Below, piece by piece: positions 53,654 through 63,382 of a stretch of DNA of 64,000 nucleotides. A model generated the notes under the pieces. It searched no databases. It had not been told where the DNA came from and worked only from the letters and a program-made list of their open reading frames with translations. Within the stretch, counting starts at the first letter, position 1. Every line of letters begins with the position of its first letter. This DNA is from Anseranas semipalmata (Eukaryota; Chordata; Aves; Anseriformes; Anseranatidae). A program made the position numbers and the translations under genes. The DNA is taken from contig VXAA01001244.1 of assembly GCA_013399115.1 (NCBI GenBank), positions 730,855-794,854 of the forward strand. Reading direction: 5' to 3'.

Positions 53654-55098
53654 CCCCAGAAGTCAATTGACAAACAATTCTATGTGATTTGTCAAAGAAC
53701 AAGTTTGAGTGTGCTTACATCAACTCTCTGGTGAACTTGTCCCTCAGTACTGCTACTGAAAACAAGAGTAGGGATTAACGGTGTTGCAGTCAATGTGAGC
53801 CAGAATTTAGCCCACTGACAATGACAGTTAATTTTGCTTAACTCTGTTGCTTACCAGTTAATAGTTAAGGCAAATTTCATTGTATACCTATTTTCCCAAG
53901 CTTAAGTAACTACATAAGTGTTGGTGATAAGACATTGAACATCCTTTATGGTGTATGTAAGATGTGGCAGGACCTATGTAAGATAAATTACAGTTAAAAC
54001 ATTTACTTTTCTGTTTAGAGCAATGAAACTCACATTTTCAATTTGTATAAAAAACGTCGTTATTGAAAATCCTAACCTTCCAAATTTCATCAGAAATGCT
54101 ATTTTAGAATTGAATTAAAAGGTTTACAGAGTTAAAGAGATGTAACGAAGCTGGTGCACCTCTAGGAAGGAGTATAGAATATGCATTTACAAATATTCGA
54201 ACAAACAGAATCAAATACACTATTACTTTAAGTAGAAAAGCCATGAATTACATTCAAAGGGGAAAGCTGTTTCACGGTATGATTCTTTTCACTACCACAT
54301 ACTAAACTTAGTAGCTCCAACAACTTCAATTAAAGAACAAAGTTTTTTTAGCTGAGACTAATTTTCACATGCCACAATCTTCAACTTGGAAGTGCAATTT
54401 AACATTAGCATCCACTCTTCAGTTGTGGAATCTCTCAATAAATAGGAAAGATAAATCTAACATAAGGAATAACAATGAAGAAAAAAAACATTTAAACATT
54501 ACGATACTATGGGAAGTTGTTTTGCTTCTGCTGAAATACTGGCACAAAAATGAAGAAAAGATGCTGTTGGCAGCATCCTTAAGTATCTGGACCACACGAT
54601 GAGTTATCATAAAAATTAATTAAAAAGCCAACATTTGTGGCTTCATCCAATGCTTTTTCTGCCTGTTAATTCATGACACTTTTAAACAGCAAATAAAACA
54701 GTAACTGTGGAGAGAGCATTAGCAGCCTCCTGAATATGAATACTCCAAGGTGGGCAAGGAGCCCACCTTGCTGCTTTTGAGGTAGGATTATTTTCACATC
54801 CTTTGATCCCATTAACCAGTCAAGACAAGGCAGAACTTAGTCCCTAAGGTGTGCAGGGAGCATACATTTAATAACAACACAGAATATAACAATATCTTAA
54901 TTGAAAAAAAGTACATTTCATGAATTTCTGGAATGTTAGGAGCCTTTTGTAAATAAACCTGTCAAAGTTTCCATTCCAGCCGCTTATGAAAATGACAATA
55001 GAATGAACTCATTTAAAATAACAGCAACTTTAAAGAGAAAAATTAGATTTGGGAAACCATGACTTTCCAGGAAAGAACAGTGTGTTTTGTGATCTATA
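50788..55098. other. Intergenic DNA just beyond WDR11, possibly with distal 3' UTR
   Basis: Strongly AT-rich. Includes a (AAAC)n tract (50789-50805), a 13-bp tandem repeat at 51786-51811 and an A-run at 52196-52209. The upper end may belong to a longer WDR11 3' UTR. A compact block at 52620-52740 looks like conserved noncoding DNA. No gene seen. Confidence 0.55.
53621..53653 (+). repeat. 33-base poly-T run
   Basis: Thirty-three consecutive T followed by CCCC. On the minus strand, poly-A preceded by GGGG. It could be the tail of a retroposed sequence, but no body is recognisable next to it. Confidence 0.95.
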
Positions 55099-55529
55099 TT
55101 TATTCTTTAAATATATTTATATATTTATAGTACAGACTGAATCATTTATACATATAAATACAACAGTAGTGAAGAACTATAAAGATTTGATTTTTAGAAG
55201 TAAATGGAGTAGACTTTTACACAGGTATAGAACTCTTTCAGCATATTCTTAAGTTTGATTTCTGCTATAGTTGAAAACATTGAAAATATTCTTGTATAAC
55301 TTTATCATAGCCTTCTTTTCCCCTTTCTTGAAAATTAAGACAACTTAACAATAAACATAAAACAGTTCTTAATCTTGCCTCCACACACATTTAACAATAT
55401 TTGCTGAAATCACGTACATGAGCTATTACAGTGATTCCAAACAAAATTCATTTTCACACAGTGGAGTATCAATCTGATAGACAACCCAGTTCAATGCGAA
55501 ATCTCCTCTTAACAGTGAACATAAAATTG
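55099..55529 (-). other. WDR11: WDR11 3' untranslated region with candidate poly(A) signal AATAAA at 55099-55104
   Basis: Downstream of the stop codon on the minus strand the first AATAAA lies 426 bases on (TTTATT at 55099-55104 on the plus strand). A weaker variant ATTAAA lies at 54867-54872. Either could end the transcript. The choice is inference; the AT-rich sequence beyond may include a longer UTR. Confidence 0.35.
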
Positions 55530-55687
55530 TTACTCTTGTGTCGCTTCCTCTTTCGGCTGTTTGAGCTCAATCAGTAAATCTTTACCAGCTTCTCCAGCTT
55601 TTGAGGCAAAGATAATAGCTCCTTGCTTAAAGCCCAGGAGCTTCAAGCTCCTGGCATAATCTGCATAAACAGCATGAATCAGTTTAT
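55530..55687 (-). CDS. WDR11: WDR11 terminal coding exon 9 of 9 (158 bp, with stop)
   Basis: Begins with AT, completing Asn from exon 8, then encodes KLIHAVYADYARSLKLLGFK through ASKAGEAGKDLL to the acidic end KQPKEEATQE, followed by TAA at 55530-55532. The bases before it end in AC, not AG. The only nearby AG (TTTATGCAG, inside the exon) would lose conserved KLIHAVYA and throw the reading into an early stop. The C-terminal acidic and proline-containing tail is typical of WDR11. Confidence 0.94.
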
Positions 55688-58600
55688 GTAAATGAAGTAT
55701 TAAGGAAAACACACACGAAAAATTAAGAACCCTTTNACACACCAGAAAAATTAAAAACCCTTTTTAAAAAAAAAAAAAAAAAAAAGAACTCGCCCCTTAG
55801 CTCCTTAGCTCTCTCAAGCTGAAAGTGCTGAACACCGTTGCTAATTGTGCTAATCCAGTATTTCTCGGCAAAAATACAGACAAGAATGTTGCTTTAAATT
55901 CTACTATTGAATGCATATTAGCATCTATCAGGCAATACATGAAGTGCTATAAACTAAGACAAATTCCAGATAAGCATAAGCACCTACCATAATGCCATGT
56001 CATAACTTGCAAACAAAATTAAGAAACTGGTAGCTCACGTGGTCACTAATTAGATGTATCTGGAGTTATCAACAAGACTTATTAGTGGCTTTTTTAATTT
56101 ACAAGCTGACATCAGCGATAAAACACAGCGATAAAACACAAATCAGGTATTATTTACATATGCATTATTATTTATTGCATATACCCAAATAAAAATGTTA
56201 GAGCAACTGTTCAGAGTTCCAGAACACCAGGTTAGAAGTGCAGACTGTAATGAAGAATACTTTAGATACCTTTTAAAATATGTATTACATTTTCAAATGA
56301 GCCTGAATCTTGACCTTTACTTTTACTTGTTTTCACTGTCTCAGAACTGATTCCTTCATAAAGGACTTCAGTCTGTAAAACAGTATGTTGTCAATGCAGG
56401 GATTTTTTCTTCCTGAGATAGTGCTTAAAAGATAACTGATCTCACTATATAATCTGAAGTAACAATGTCTGAGTTCTGCAAAGAACATTTTATCATCTGT
56501 TCTTTTCTCTCTTGTTTATTTTTTCTTTTTTACTTTCTATTTGTTTTCCAGTGCCGCTGGCCTCACAGAGCATCGGAAGGAAGAGGTGTTATGGTTTTAT
56601 GCAAATGATTCCTTTTCACTTATTTCCTCACAATTCCTTCAAGTACACATGCTGGAAAACAAAGATAGGATCTTCTATTCCTGTGCAGACTAGTTCATCT
56701 AACATTGGCTCACACAAAACTGTCTTTAAGTACACAGATGCAAAAACGGGATTTCAGAAAAAGGATATTTGTATCTTCATTAACTTCAAATGCCCCATAC
56801 TTCAGACAAGCTTCAACAAACAAAGCTGCTCTATCAAAGTACCTCATACTGTAAAATGGGGGAAAAAGAAAAGAATAATTTGTTAGGACAGGAAAACAAA
56901 AATATTCCAGAACATTGCATCAAAACACTTGCACACAGGCTTTCTAAAACTTTGCACATAGCTCTGGAGTGGCAAATCTCTTCTGCACTGAGGGCTGAAC
57001 AGGGCTTCTGAACATTGTCAGGGTTAACCTGTACCAGCATTTAGCTGCCACTATGCCATATATTCACATTCCCATATCACATGCTGCTCTCAGTTTCCAA
57101 TATTGCTCTACCTTGCCCTTTGCACTTTCGTGCTTCACAGGCCTTGTATATTCTCTATATCATGACACCTCTCTGTGCTTTCCTCATGGTAGCAAATGCT
57201 GCTACACTGCTCCTGGGCAGTATGTAGGAACAAGTCACACCATTCCCATATACTGCCTTGTGCTCCCCTCACACCCATTACTCTGGCACTGCCCTCTCAC
57301 CAAGCTTCTTGTGCCTCCCCTTCCTCCTTGCACTCAAGAAACTGACATTTGATGCAAGATTTTTTTGAAAGATTAAGGCTCAACTCACTCAGAAATAATC
57401 ACAGCTACTATAAATTGTTACTGCTTGGTCAAAAGGTGCTAGCAATCTTAAAGTCTGCAGTAAATTAAAATGCCAGTATATTTCCTGAAATTGCAGCAGA
57501 AAGATCAGTTCGAGCCCACAGAAATGACACACTGCTGATGTTAAAGTTAATTAAAGAAAAACACACACTAAAATAGAAACAAATGTCAGAAATCAAACTG
57601 TAGACCCTCTCTCTCCCTCCCCCCTGACTTCTGAGTCACAAACGCTCAAATAACAGTTTTGACAAGACAAAATACAGATTGTTTCCGCTTTACCTGTGCA
57701 ACATCTCTGCGACTTTTGTAAAGCATCCAAGTGACAAGAGGACAAGAATGGCTTTGGATTTCTGGTTGACTTGTGGAGAGCAAAGGTGATCTACCCAGCG
57801 CTTTAACACATCAGCACACTCCTCTGAGTTCAAACGAACCTTTAAGAGACAGGAAAGCCGATCACAAATTCTCAACTGCTAACTAAATAGAGCTTTGTTT
57901 CACCTTTTTCAGTCCTTTGGGCAGAAGGAAAAGCATCTCAAATTACCAATTTTTTTTATAAAAGTATACTAATCCCTTGAGCACATACAGTAAAGAATAA
58001 TTATGTAGATATAAAAAAAGTTCACTCAGGTAATTTGACATTAAGAAGTTAGGAATCTTTATCCTTTACTGAAGACTGAAGGACAAAACATCTTTATTTT
58101 TCTTAAGAGTGGGAATCGTCCATTTAGAAAATCCAAGAATGTCTTTTTCCGTACTTTCTGCATGAGAAACAGAAACCTGGACACACTGAAAGATAATCCT
58201 TAGTGACTCCTATCCATTGTGTAATTTAATATGGAGTATTAATGTTAAGTCCAGGTACTTTTACTGTAATAATATCAATATACTAAAACAGAAGTTGGTG
58301 CAAATGTGTATGGTTAGTGTTAACTTTAAAATCAGCACGTATGTTACACGGAGCCCTGCACAAAATCATTGCCTAATTATTTATCCATTTCCAGGAATGG
58401 GTTTTTGCAATAAACTCTGTGCTGCTGTGACTATCTGCATCTTCAAAAATCAAGAAGTTAGAACACTGTGTATTCCAACAATTTTTAGGCCCCAATCCTG
58501 TCATTTGGATGACCAGGGCAGATCTCTGTAGCCAAAAGGCTGAAGAACCTGTGAACACTAGCTAAATGGATTGGCTTGTTATAGCTTAACACATGGAAAG

Positions 58601-61600
58601 AACTGATTACATTATTTCAGACTGATGCTTCAGTTTTTTAACTTTGGAGAACTTAACACCCTCAGCATCCTTCATACCTACATATACTAAGTAGGTCATT
58701 TATGCTATGACACCAAAAGTTGAGCAATTACACACCTTTGCAAGCCATGCTGCACGATTCCATTCACCGTAAGTTTGCAAGTAGCGACAAGCATCAGCGG
58801 CCTTATCTATCAGACACAGTAACTGTACACCCTCTGGAAAATAAAAAACAGACTATATAATAAGGAAAAAAAAGAGTTACTATATAGTGTGAGCAGATCA
58901 TTCATCCTCAGAAAAAGGATCTCTATTATATTCCTTCTTAGCTTATGAAGATGTTGAAAAACTCTAATTTCTACCATCTGGCTCTCCATATAACATGGGT
59001 ATTGGTTAACACATCTTTTTCTTGGGCTGCAGAGCTTAGAAGTACCTGACAAAGCACACATTTATCTTTGTTCTAAATACAAATGACAAACAGTTCACTG
59101 GATTTCTCATCATAAAAAGATAATTATCTGTACAAATCATATTGATTTCATAAATAACCTTTTATTTTAATGTTGTCCATACTGTAATTATTAACCATTA
59201 AGTGTTAATTGTCCACAGAGTAGAAAGTATCTTTTTTGGTCAATCATCATATCGTGACCATCTCTTACATTAAGCAAAATTAACCTGTAGATGCAAGAAA
59301 ACACCTTTTCTGAAACAAGTCCTGAACTGGAATGAAAACTAAGCCAGTATTTCAAATTCAGTACTAAGACATTCAATTTAAATAATTCTTTACTTAGGCA
59401 AGTGGACAATATGTAACTTTATGTACTCAGCCTCTTCCCATGCAAACAAACAATTGCTAAAAGAATCACTCCAGAAATGCATTTGCCAGTGACAATTAAA
59501 TCAAAACAAGTTGAGCTCCATAACCAAGTTACTGCTCATTTTTGTGTTGACTGCTGTAGAAAGAACATACTACAACATATGCAACTTACAAGATCTATTA
59601 TACAACAGGACTTATTCCTCTCCCCGCTGCATTATCAGCTTTAATAATGATCAGAATTGCTAATATTTAAGCAAACAGAAAATTCAAGTCACATTTTACC
59701 TGAGAGCTTTCCATTAGCTATCATGTTGGTTGCTACCAGTTTAATGGTGCTTTGAGATGGACCTGATGAGGTGACAGTAGTTACCAAGCAAGCTTTGAGT
59801 GAATCGCAGTAGTAATGGGCATTCTCTGAACTTGTTTCTAACAGTAGTTGTACTGCTCTGTCAGTCTAGAAAGGGGAAAAAACACAGCTTTGACCACTTT
59901 TAAACAGAAGTCTTTATATTTTTTACCCTTTTTAGACATGGAACAAATAGCAATGAAAGTTATTCAAAAACAGACTACAGAAATATATACCAGGGTAGTA
60001 ATGATTACAGTTCTATTTCAGTAAAGCATCCTTAGTGAGGATAGCATTTAAACATCCATTATTAATATAATGCTTAATCACAGCCTAAGAGTTCTACTAG
60101 GGGCCAGAAAAAAAAAAAAAAAAAGTGTAATTCAGAACATTTATTTCCTTGTTTACAGAATCTTTTGCAAAGTTATAAAATGAAGAGAAGCACTTAAATA
60201 AGCAGAGAAGAAATATAATTGTAAAGATATAGAAACTGGCCAGGATCTCTAGGGTTGATTCTATACCTGGTATTTTGAAACTACTCTAGAGTAGCTTCCT
60301 CTCCATGAACAGCTGAACCAGCAAGGCTCGTTATATCAGCTACAGACACCTGTCTCTGGATGGAATGAATCACTACAGGCATGCCATCTGTCTCTTCATT
60401 ATAATGAGGTACCTAACTTTTAGAGAGGTCAATCTGATGAGGCCAAACTGATGTTACAGAAATAATGAAAAGCCACATTAAAATACATATTAAAATCCAG
60501 CACAGTGATTTAATAAACTGGCATTTATGGATGATCTACAAATAGTAGAGACTAAATATTTCTGCCACCTTTTACATATAATGTTTGCCGACATGCTCAA
60601 ATGCGCAGTGGCATAGAAGTCGTGCAGATTCAACCTATTCATATCAAGCTCATTCATTCAGTGAGCAGCTCAGACACATCCATTATTACTTAAAATGAGA
60701 GTACTAAGTGCAGACTAAGTTATCCCAAAGATATTGTTATTTAGTTACTTTTGGGCAACTTAGAATGTAATTTTTCTTTTCTAGTCACAAGATACAAGGA
60801 AAGATTTTTATTGGGTTGCTATGAAAATTATACAGTCTGAAGAAAGTAACACCGAACATTACAATATACCATGTCATTACACTGAGTCTGCAATGTAATA
60901 ATGCATTAAGATAGCAAAAACGATGCATTGGGTGAAGACAACTATGAAACAACATGAGTTAAAACAGACATAACTTTAGCCGAAGAGGGTAAGAATATAA
61001 AACAGACAGAGAAGAAGGACAAAAAATTCAAATATTACCCACAAACCTGGCCCAAGAGAAGAAGTTGATCAGCACATTTTCTGGTATGATCATATGTTGA
61101 TCTCTTCACCTCCTGGAGGTTTACCCTCTCAAGTTGGAATTTCTGCATGAAGAAAAAATTAGAAATATAAGACTAACAAAAGACATAACAATGAGCAATT
61201 AAAAAATAAGGAAATATTTGGGAGCTCCAAAAACTTCCTATTTTTAAATAATAGGGAGTGATTTAATTCAGAGTTGTAAGTTTATAATAAAAGTTAAATA
61301 TGTGCAGAGAAAAGCTCTGAGATAATAATAATAAGACTATATGAAGATAATATGCTGAGGTTTTGTCATTCTGATCACATTATTAATTTTTTTTTTTTAA
61401 CTCCTTGAAATACCTGGAAGTATTGATTTTCACACAGTATGTCATAGCATATATCCAACAGATTAACTAGCTGTTCTTGAAGGATAGCTGCATCTGTTGG
61501 TTTTGCAGGTTTTTCTTGCGATAGGCTGTGCAAATAGTGGGCAGCAATGGTCCAGAAATGCAGTTCAGATTCATCCCCATACAGTCTGAGAAGACAGAAA

Positions 61601-63382
61601 TAAGCATGAGAACTATAACGGTATTTTCCACATAAAAATATTACACATTTAAAATCTCTCTTTTTTTTTTTTTTTTTTTAAACAAAGAAGATGCTTTATT
61701 GCAGGCACAGATATTTTGCATTATCCATAGGACAAACTACAAGAAAAGATTATAGAATGATATTCAGCAAGCTAGGTAAGAGGTTGGTCAAAAGACTTTT
61801 ACAACAGTAAATAAACTCATCGAATGTTCAGCTTTTAAATATGTGGATTTTTTTTTAATTATTATTTTACACTGAATCACTAATATCCTTTTAAAACTAC
61901 AAAAAAGTTACTAAGAATGGTTTGAAAAAAAACATCTCTGAATATAGACAGACTAAAATTTGCTACAGTTCAGGCAGAATTAGTTGACACCTTAAATTTT
62001 AACAAATTCATATGCATTAATAGGATCAGGATTTTATTAAGAAACATGTGGTATAGTTATCTGAATATCCGCTACCTGGCAACTAGGAGACATCTTTGCA
62101 AAAGAGTAAAATCTGGATCAAGCAACAGTTTCTTTATGTCACTGCAAAAAGAGAGAGCTATAAGTAATCCGTAAAATGCTGTGCAAGATTTTTTTTTTTT
62201 TTAAACACATAGCATATATTATCTAACAAACGAAAAAATTCAAAAACCAAAACCCACAACTTCCTTTTCTGAACTGAAAAAACGTATCTATCAAAACAAT
62301 TATAACATGTCTGAAATGTAATTAATCTCAAGGAGCAAGTCACTCTACCTGTTTAAATACCAACAGTGAGTCTGTCAGGAACACCTTATTCTTGCAATAA
62401 TGGAAACAACCACAAGGGTGTGTACAAAGCTATAACTTAGTCTGCACTGATTCTACAATTTACAAAATTAATTTAATTACAAATAATTATGTAATTATGC
62501 AGTGCATGAATTAAGGTTTTCTACATATTTTTCAGATTGGCTAAAAATACTCTGTTATTTTTTTCCATCCTACTAAATGAAAGGAAAAAGGAAAATGCAA
62601 AAGCTTCAAATACAATTTTCATAGCTTAAATGGAATGCCAAAATCTATTTTCTGTGTTAGCAGAGCAATGAACATGAACATTACTCTGGAAGTATAACCT
62701 CAATAGAAGATTTCTGTGTTTCTCCTATGTTTGTCTTTTCCTTCTCTGAGCTTAAATATCTCAACAAACCTTGGAGTATTTAAGTAGCAGTGTCCAATAC
62801 AGTATAGACTAACAAAGAATCATACATCAGAGTACTGCCTAACAAACTACAACAGCTCATGGGCCAGTTATAAATTACATACTAATCCCAATCAGTATCT
62901 TTAAATCTTTTGTTGGCAATCACTGCTACAATAAGCTAATGTTAAAAATCCAATACTGACTTCATCACGCTTTATGTATTCAGAACAGTACATTTTGACT
63001 GTCAAGTCAATATTTAACAAACTACTTCGAGATAATTTGCCTATTTACAAAAAGAATTGTTCTTGTATTATGGTTTATCTTTTAATGAGAGAAAATAAAT
63101 GTTTAAAGTCTCAATAAAATGAATAAAGCATCACCTTTTGGAGTTACATAAAAATAAAAATTAACCATTTAAAATAAAAGTTGTCATTACTCAAAGCTTA
63201 TCTTTAGAAAGGCAAAAACATTCTTTTTTCATTACATTGTCAATTGCCAAATTTTATTTATTTATTTTGCCTTCTCTGAATTCACTACCTTACTAAAATG
63301 TTAATAGGAAAGCTCTTACTTTGACAATGAATTCAGCTGCTCTTGAATCAGATTTTTGACATTTTCATTCTCTGGATAATCA
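55530..63382 (-). CDS. WDR11: WDR11, 3' portion: nine C-terminal coding exons of WD repeat-containing protein 11
   Basis: Joined exons 63320-63382, 62076-62141, 61414-61585, 61047-61142, 59700-59865, 58736-58833, 57694-57839, 56769-56848 and 55530-55687 (all minus) give one open frame of 347 residues plus stop. I recognise it as the WDR11 C-terminus from segments such as LHFWTIAAHYLHSL, VTTVTSSGPSQSTIKL, CRYLQTYGEWNRAAWLAK, HLCSPQVNQKSKA and YADYARSL. Human WDR11 has 1224 residues, so this is roughly residues 878-1224: the mostly helical region after the two beta-propellers, with no WD repeats in view. In established work WDR11 forms a complex with FAM91A1 and C17orf75 that captures endosome-derived vesicles at the trans-Golgi network. 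It is also linked to Hedgehog signalling, cilia and human hypogonadotropic hypogonadism. The 5' exons lie beyond base 64000. No frameshift or internal stop is seen. Only the last intron departs from GT-AG. Confidence 0.96.
55688..56768 (-). other. WDR11: U12-type AT-AC intron of WDR11 (last intron, 1081 bp)
   Basis: On the minus strand the intron opens with ATATCCTTTTT (from 56768 down), which fits the minor-spliceosome 5' consensus [A/G]TATCCTTT. It closes with TTCCTTAAT at 55699-55707, an excellent U12 branch-site match, about 12 bases before a terminal AC (55689-55688). Joining at these points gives codons GAT ACA A|AT AAA CTG, that is EDT-N-KLIHAVYAD, continuous with the known protein. 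It also holds a one-base N (55736) beside a near-duplicate of about 25 bp, an A-run near 55767-55785, and a perfect 13-bp tandem repeat at 56114-56139. Confidence 0.92.
56114..56139 (+). repeat. Perfect 13-bp tandem repeat in the WDR11 U12-type intron
   Basis: AGCGATAAAACAC occurs twice in a row (56114-56126, 56127-56139). Confidence 0.95.
56769..56848 (-). CDS. WDR11: WDR11 coding exon 8 of 9 visible (80 bp)
   Basis: Finishes Ser and then encodes MRYFDRAALFVEACLKYGAF and EVNEDT, ending with the first base (A) of an Asn codon. The acceptor is CCCATTTTACAG. No usable GT follows the conserved coding sequence. The exon ends directly before ATATCCTTTTT, the donor of a U12-type AT-AC intron. An alternative GT inside the exon (GAA/GTTAAT) would drop conserved residues and break the frame. 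Confidence 0.93.
56849..57693 (-). other. WDR11: WDR11 intron (845 bp)
   Basis: GT-AG intron (donor GTAAAGCGG, acceptor CCCATTTTACAG). Includes a small pyrimidine-rich patch near 57606-57632 (CTCTCTCTCCCTCCCCCCTG). Nothing else recognised. Confidence 0.85.
57694..57839 (-). CDS. WDR11: WDR11 coding exon 7 of 9 visible (146 bp)
   Basis: Runs from VRLNSEECADVLKRWVDHLC through SPQVNQKSKAILVLLSLGCF to KVAEMLH and two bases of a Ser codon. The acceptor is GTCTCTTAAAG and the donor GTAAAGCGG. The open frame continues 36 bases upstream of the acceptor, but exon 6 already ends in AWLAK, directly before VRL in the family, so that upstream stretch is intron. Confidence 0.95.
57840..58735 (-). other. 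WDR11: WDR11 intron (896 bp)
   Basis: GT-AG intron (donor GTGTGTAATT, acceptor GTCTCTTAAAG). A plus-strand open frame of 104 codons (58217-58531) lies inside it, with no recognisable domain; treated as chance. Confidence 0.85.
58736..58833 (-). CDS. WDR11: WDR11 coding exon 6 of 9 visible (98 bp)
   Basis: Completes Glu and then encodes GVQLLCLIDKAADACRYLQT and YGEWNRAAWLAK, ending in phase 0. The acceptor is TATTTTCCAG and the donor GTGTGTAATT. The YGEW-RAAWLAK segment resembles the repeated helical hairpins of trafficking scaffolds; that likeness is inference. Confidence 0.96.
58834..59699 (-). other. WDR11: WDR11 intron (866 bp)
   Basis: GT-AG intron (donor GTAAAATGTG, acceptor TATTTTCCAG). 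AT-rich; the short open frames inside it have no recognisable content. Confidence 0.85.
59700..59865 (-). CDS. WDR11: WDR11 coding exon 5 of 9 visible (166 bp)
   Basis: Runs from TDRAVQLLLETSSENAHYYC through KACLVTTVTSSGPSQST to MIANGKLS, then one base of a Glu codon. The acceptor is CCCCTTTCTAG and the donor GTAAAATGTG. The reading is very close to the human protein here, so this is one of the strongest identifying exons. Confidence 0.96.
59866..61046 (-). other. WDR11: WDR11 intron (1181 bp)
   Basis: GT-AG intron (donor GTTTGTGGG, acceptor CCCCTTTCTAG), the longest complete visible WDR11 intron. Holds an A-run near 60107-60124. No gene or repeat family recognised. Confidence 0.85.
61047..61142 (-). 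CDS. WDR11: WDR11 coding exon 4 of 9 visible (96 bp)
   Basis: Exactly 32 codons, phase 0 at both ends, from KFQLERVNLQEVKRSTYDHT to CADQLLLLGQ. The acceptor is TTCTTCATGCAG and the donor GTTTGTGGG, a weaker GT donor than its neighbours. Being symmetric, it could be skipped without a frameshift. Confidence 0.95.
61414..61585 (-). CDS. WDR11: WDR11 coding exon 3 of 9 visible (172 bp)
   Basis: Encodes LYGDESELHFWTIAAHYLHS through the segment ending DICYDILCENQYFQ. The acceptor is TCTTCTCAG and the donor GTATTTCAAG. It starts with one base finishing the split Arg codon and ends in phase 0. It is the largest visible coding exon and is helix-rich, in keeping with the alpha-helical C-terminal part of the protein. 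Confidence 0.95.
61586..62075 (-). other. WDR11: WDR11 intron (490 bp)
   Basis: GT-AG intron (donor GTAGCGGATA, acceptor TCTTCTCAG). Contains a T-run near 61661-61679. Nothing else seen. Confidence 0.85.
62076..62141 (-). CDS. WDR11: WDR11 coding exon 2 of 9 visible (66 bp)
   Basis: Encodes DIKKLLLDPDFTLLQRCLLV followed by Ala and a split Arg codon. The acceptor is TTTTTGCAG and the donor is GTAGCGGATA. It begins with one base completing an Asn codon and ends two bases into an Arg codon, consistent with its neighbours. A short amphipathic helical segment; no named domain. Confidence 0.93.
62142..63319 (-). other. WDR11: WDR11 intron (1178 bp)
   Basis: GT-AG intron (donor GTAAGAGC, acceptor TTTTTGCAG). 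AT-rich, with a T-run at 62190-62203. No other gene or repeat family recognised. Confidence 0.85.
63320..63382 (-). CDS. WDR11: WDR11 coding exon 1 of 9 visible (63 bp)
   Basis: Encodes SDYPENENVKNLIQEQLNSL plus the start of the next codons; the first serine or equivalent is completed from an exon outside the window. The acceptor is AATCCAG after a long T-rich tract (poly-A on the plus strand) and the donor is GTAAGAGC. It enters with the third base of a codon and leaves after two bases (AA), which join T of the next exon to make Asn. It is the most upstream WDR11 exon I can find; 63383-64000 shows no other. Confidence 0.9.

Noticed and set aside
55688..55742. Open frame continuing upstream of WDR11 exon 9 to the N at 55736
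   Set aside because: It reads through the end of the intron by chance; the conserved protein joins exon 8 at 55687 through the AT-AC splice.
57840..57875. Upstream extension of the WDR11 exon 7 frame
   Set aside because: Exon 6 ends in AWLAK, which in the family is directly followed by VRL; the extension contains the pyrimidine tract of the acceptor.
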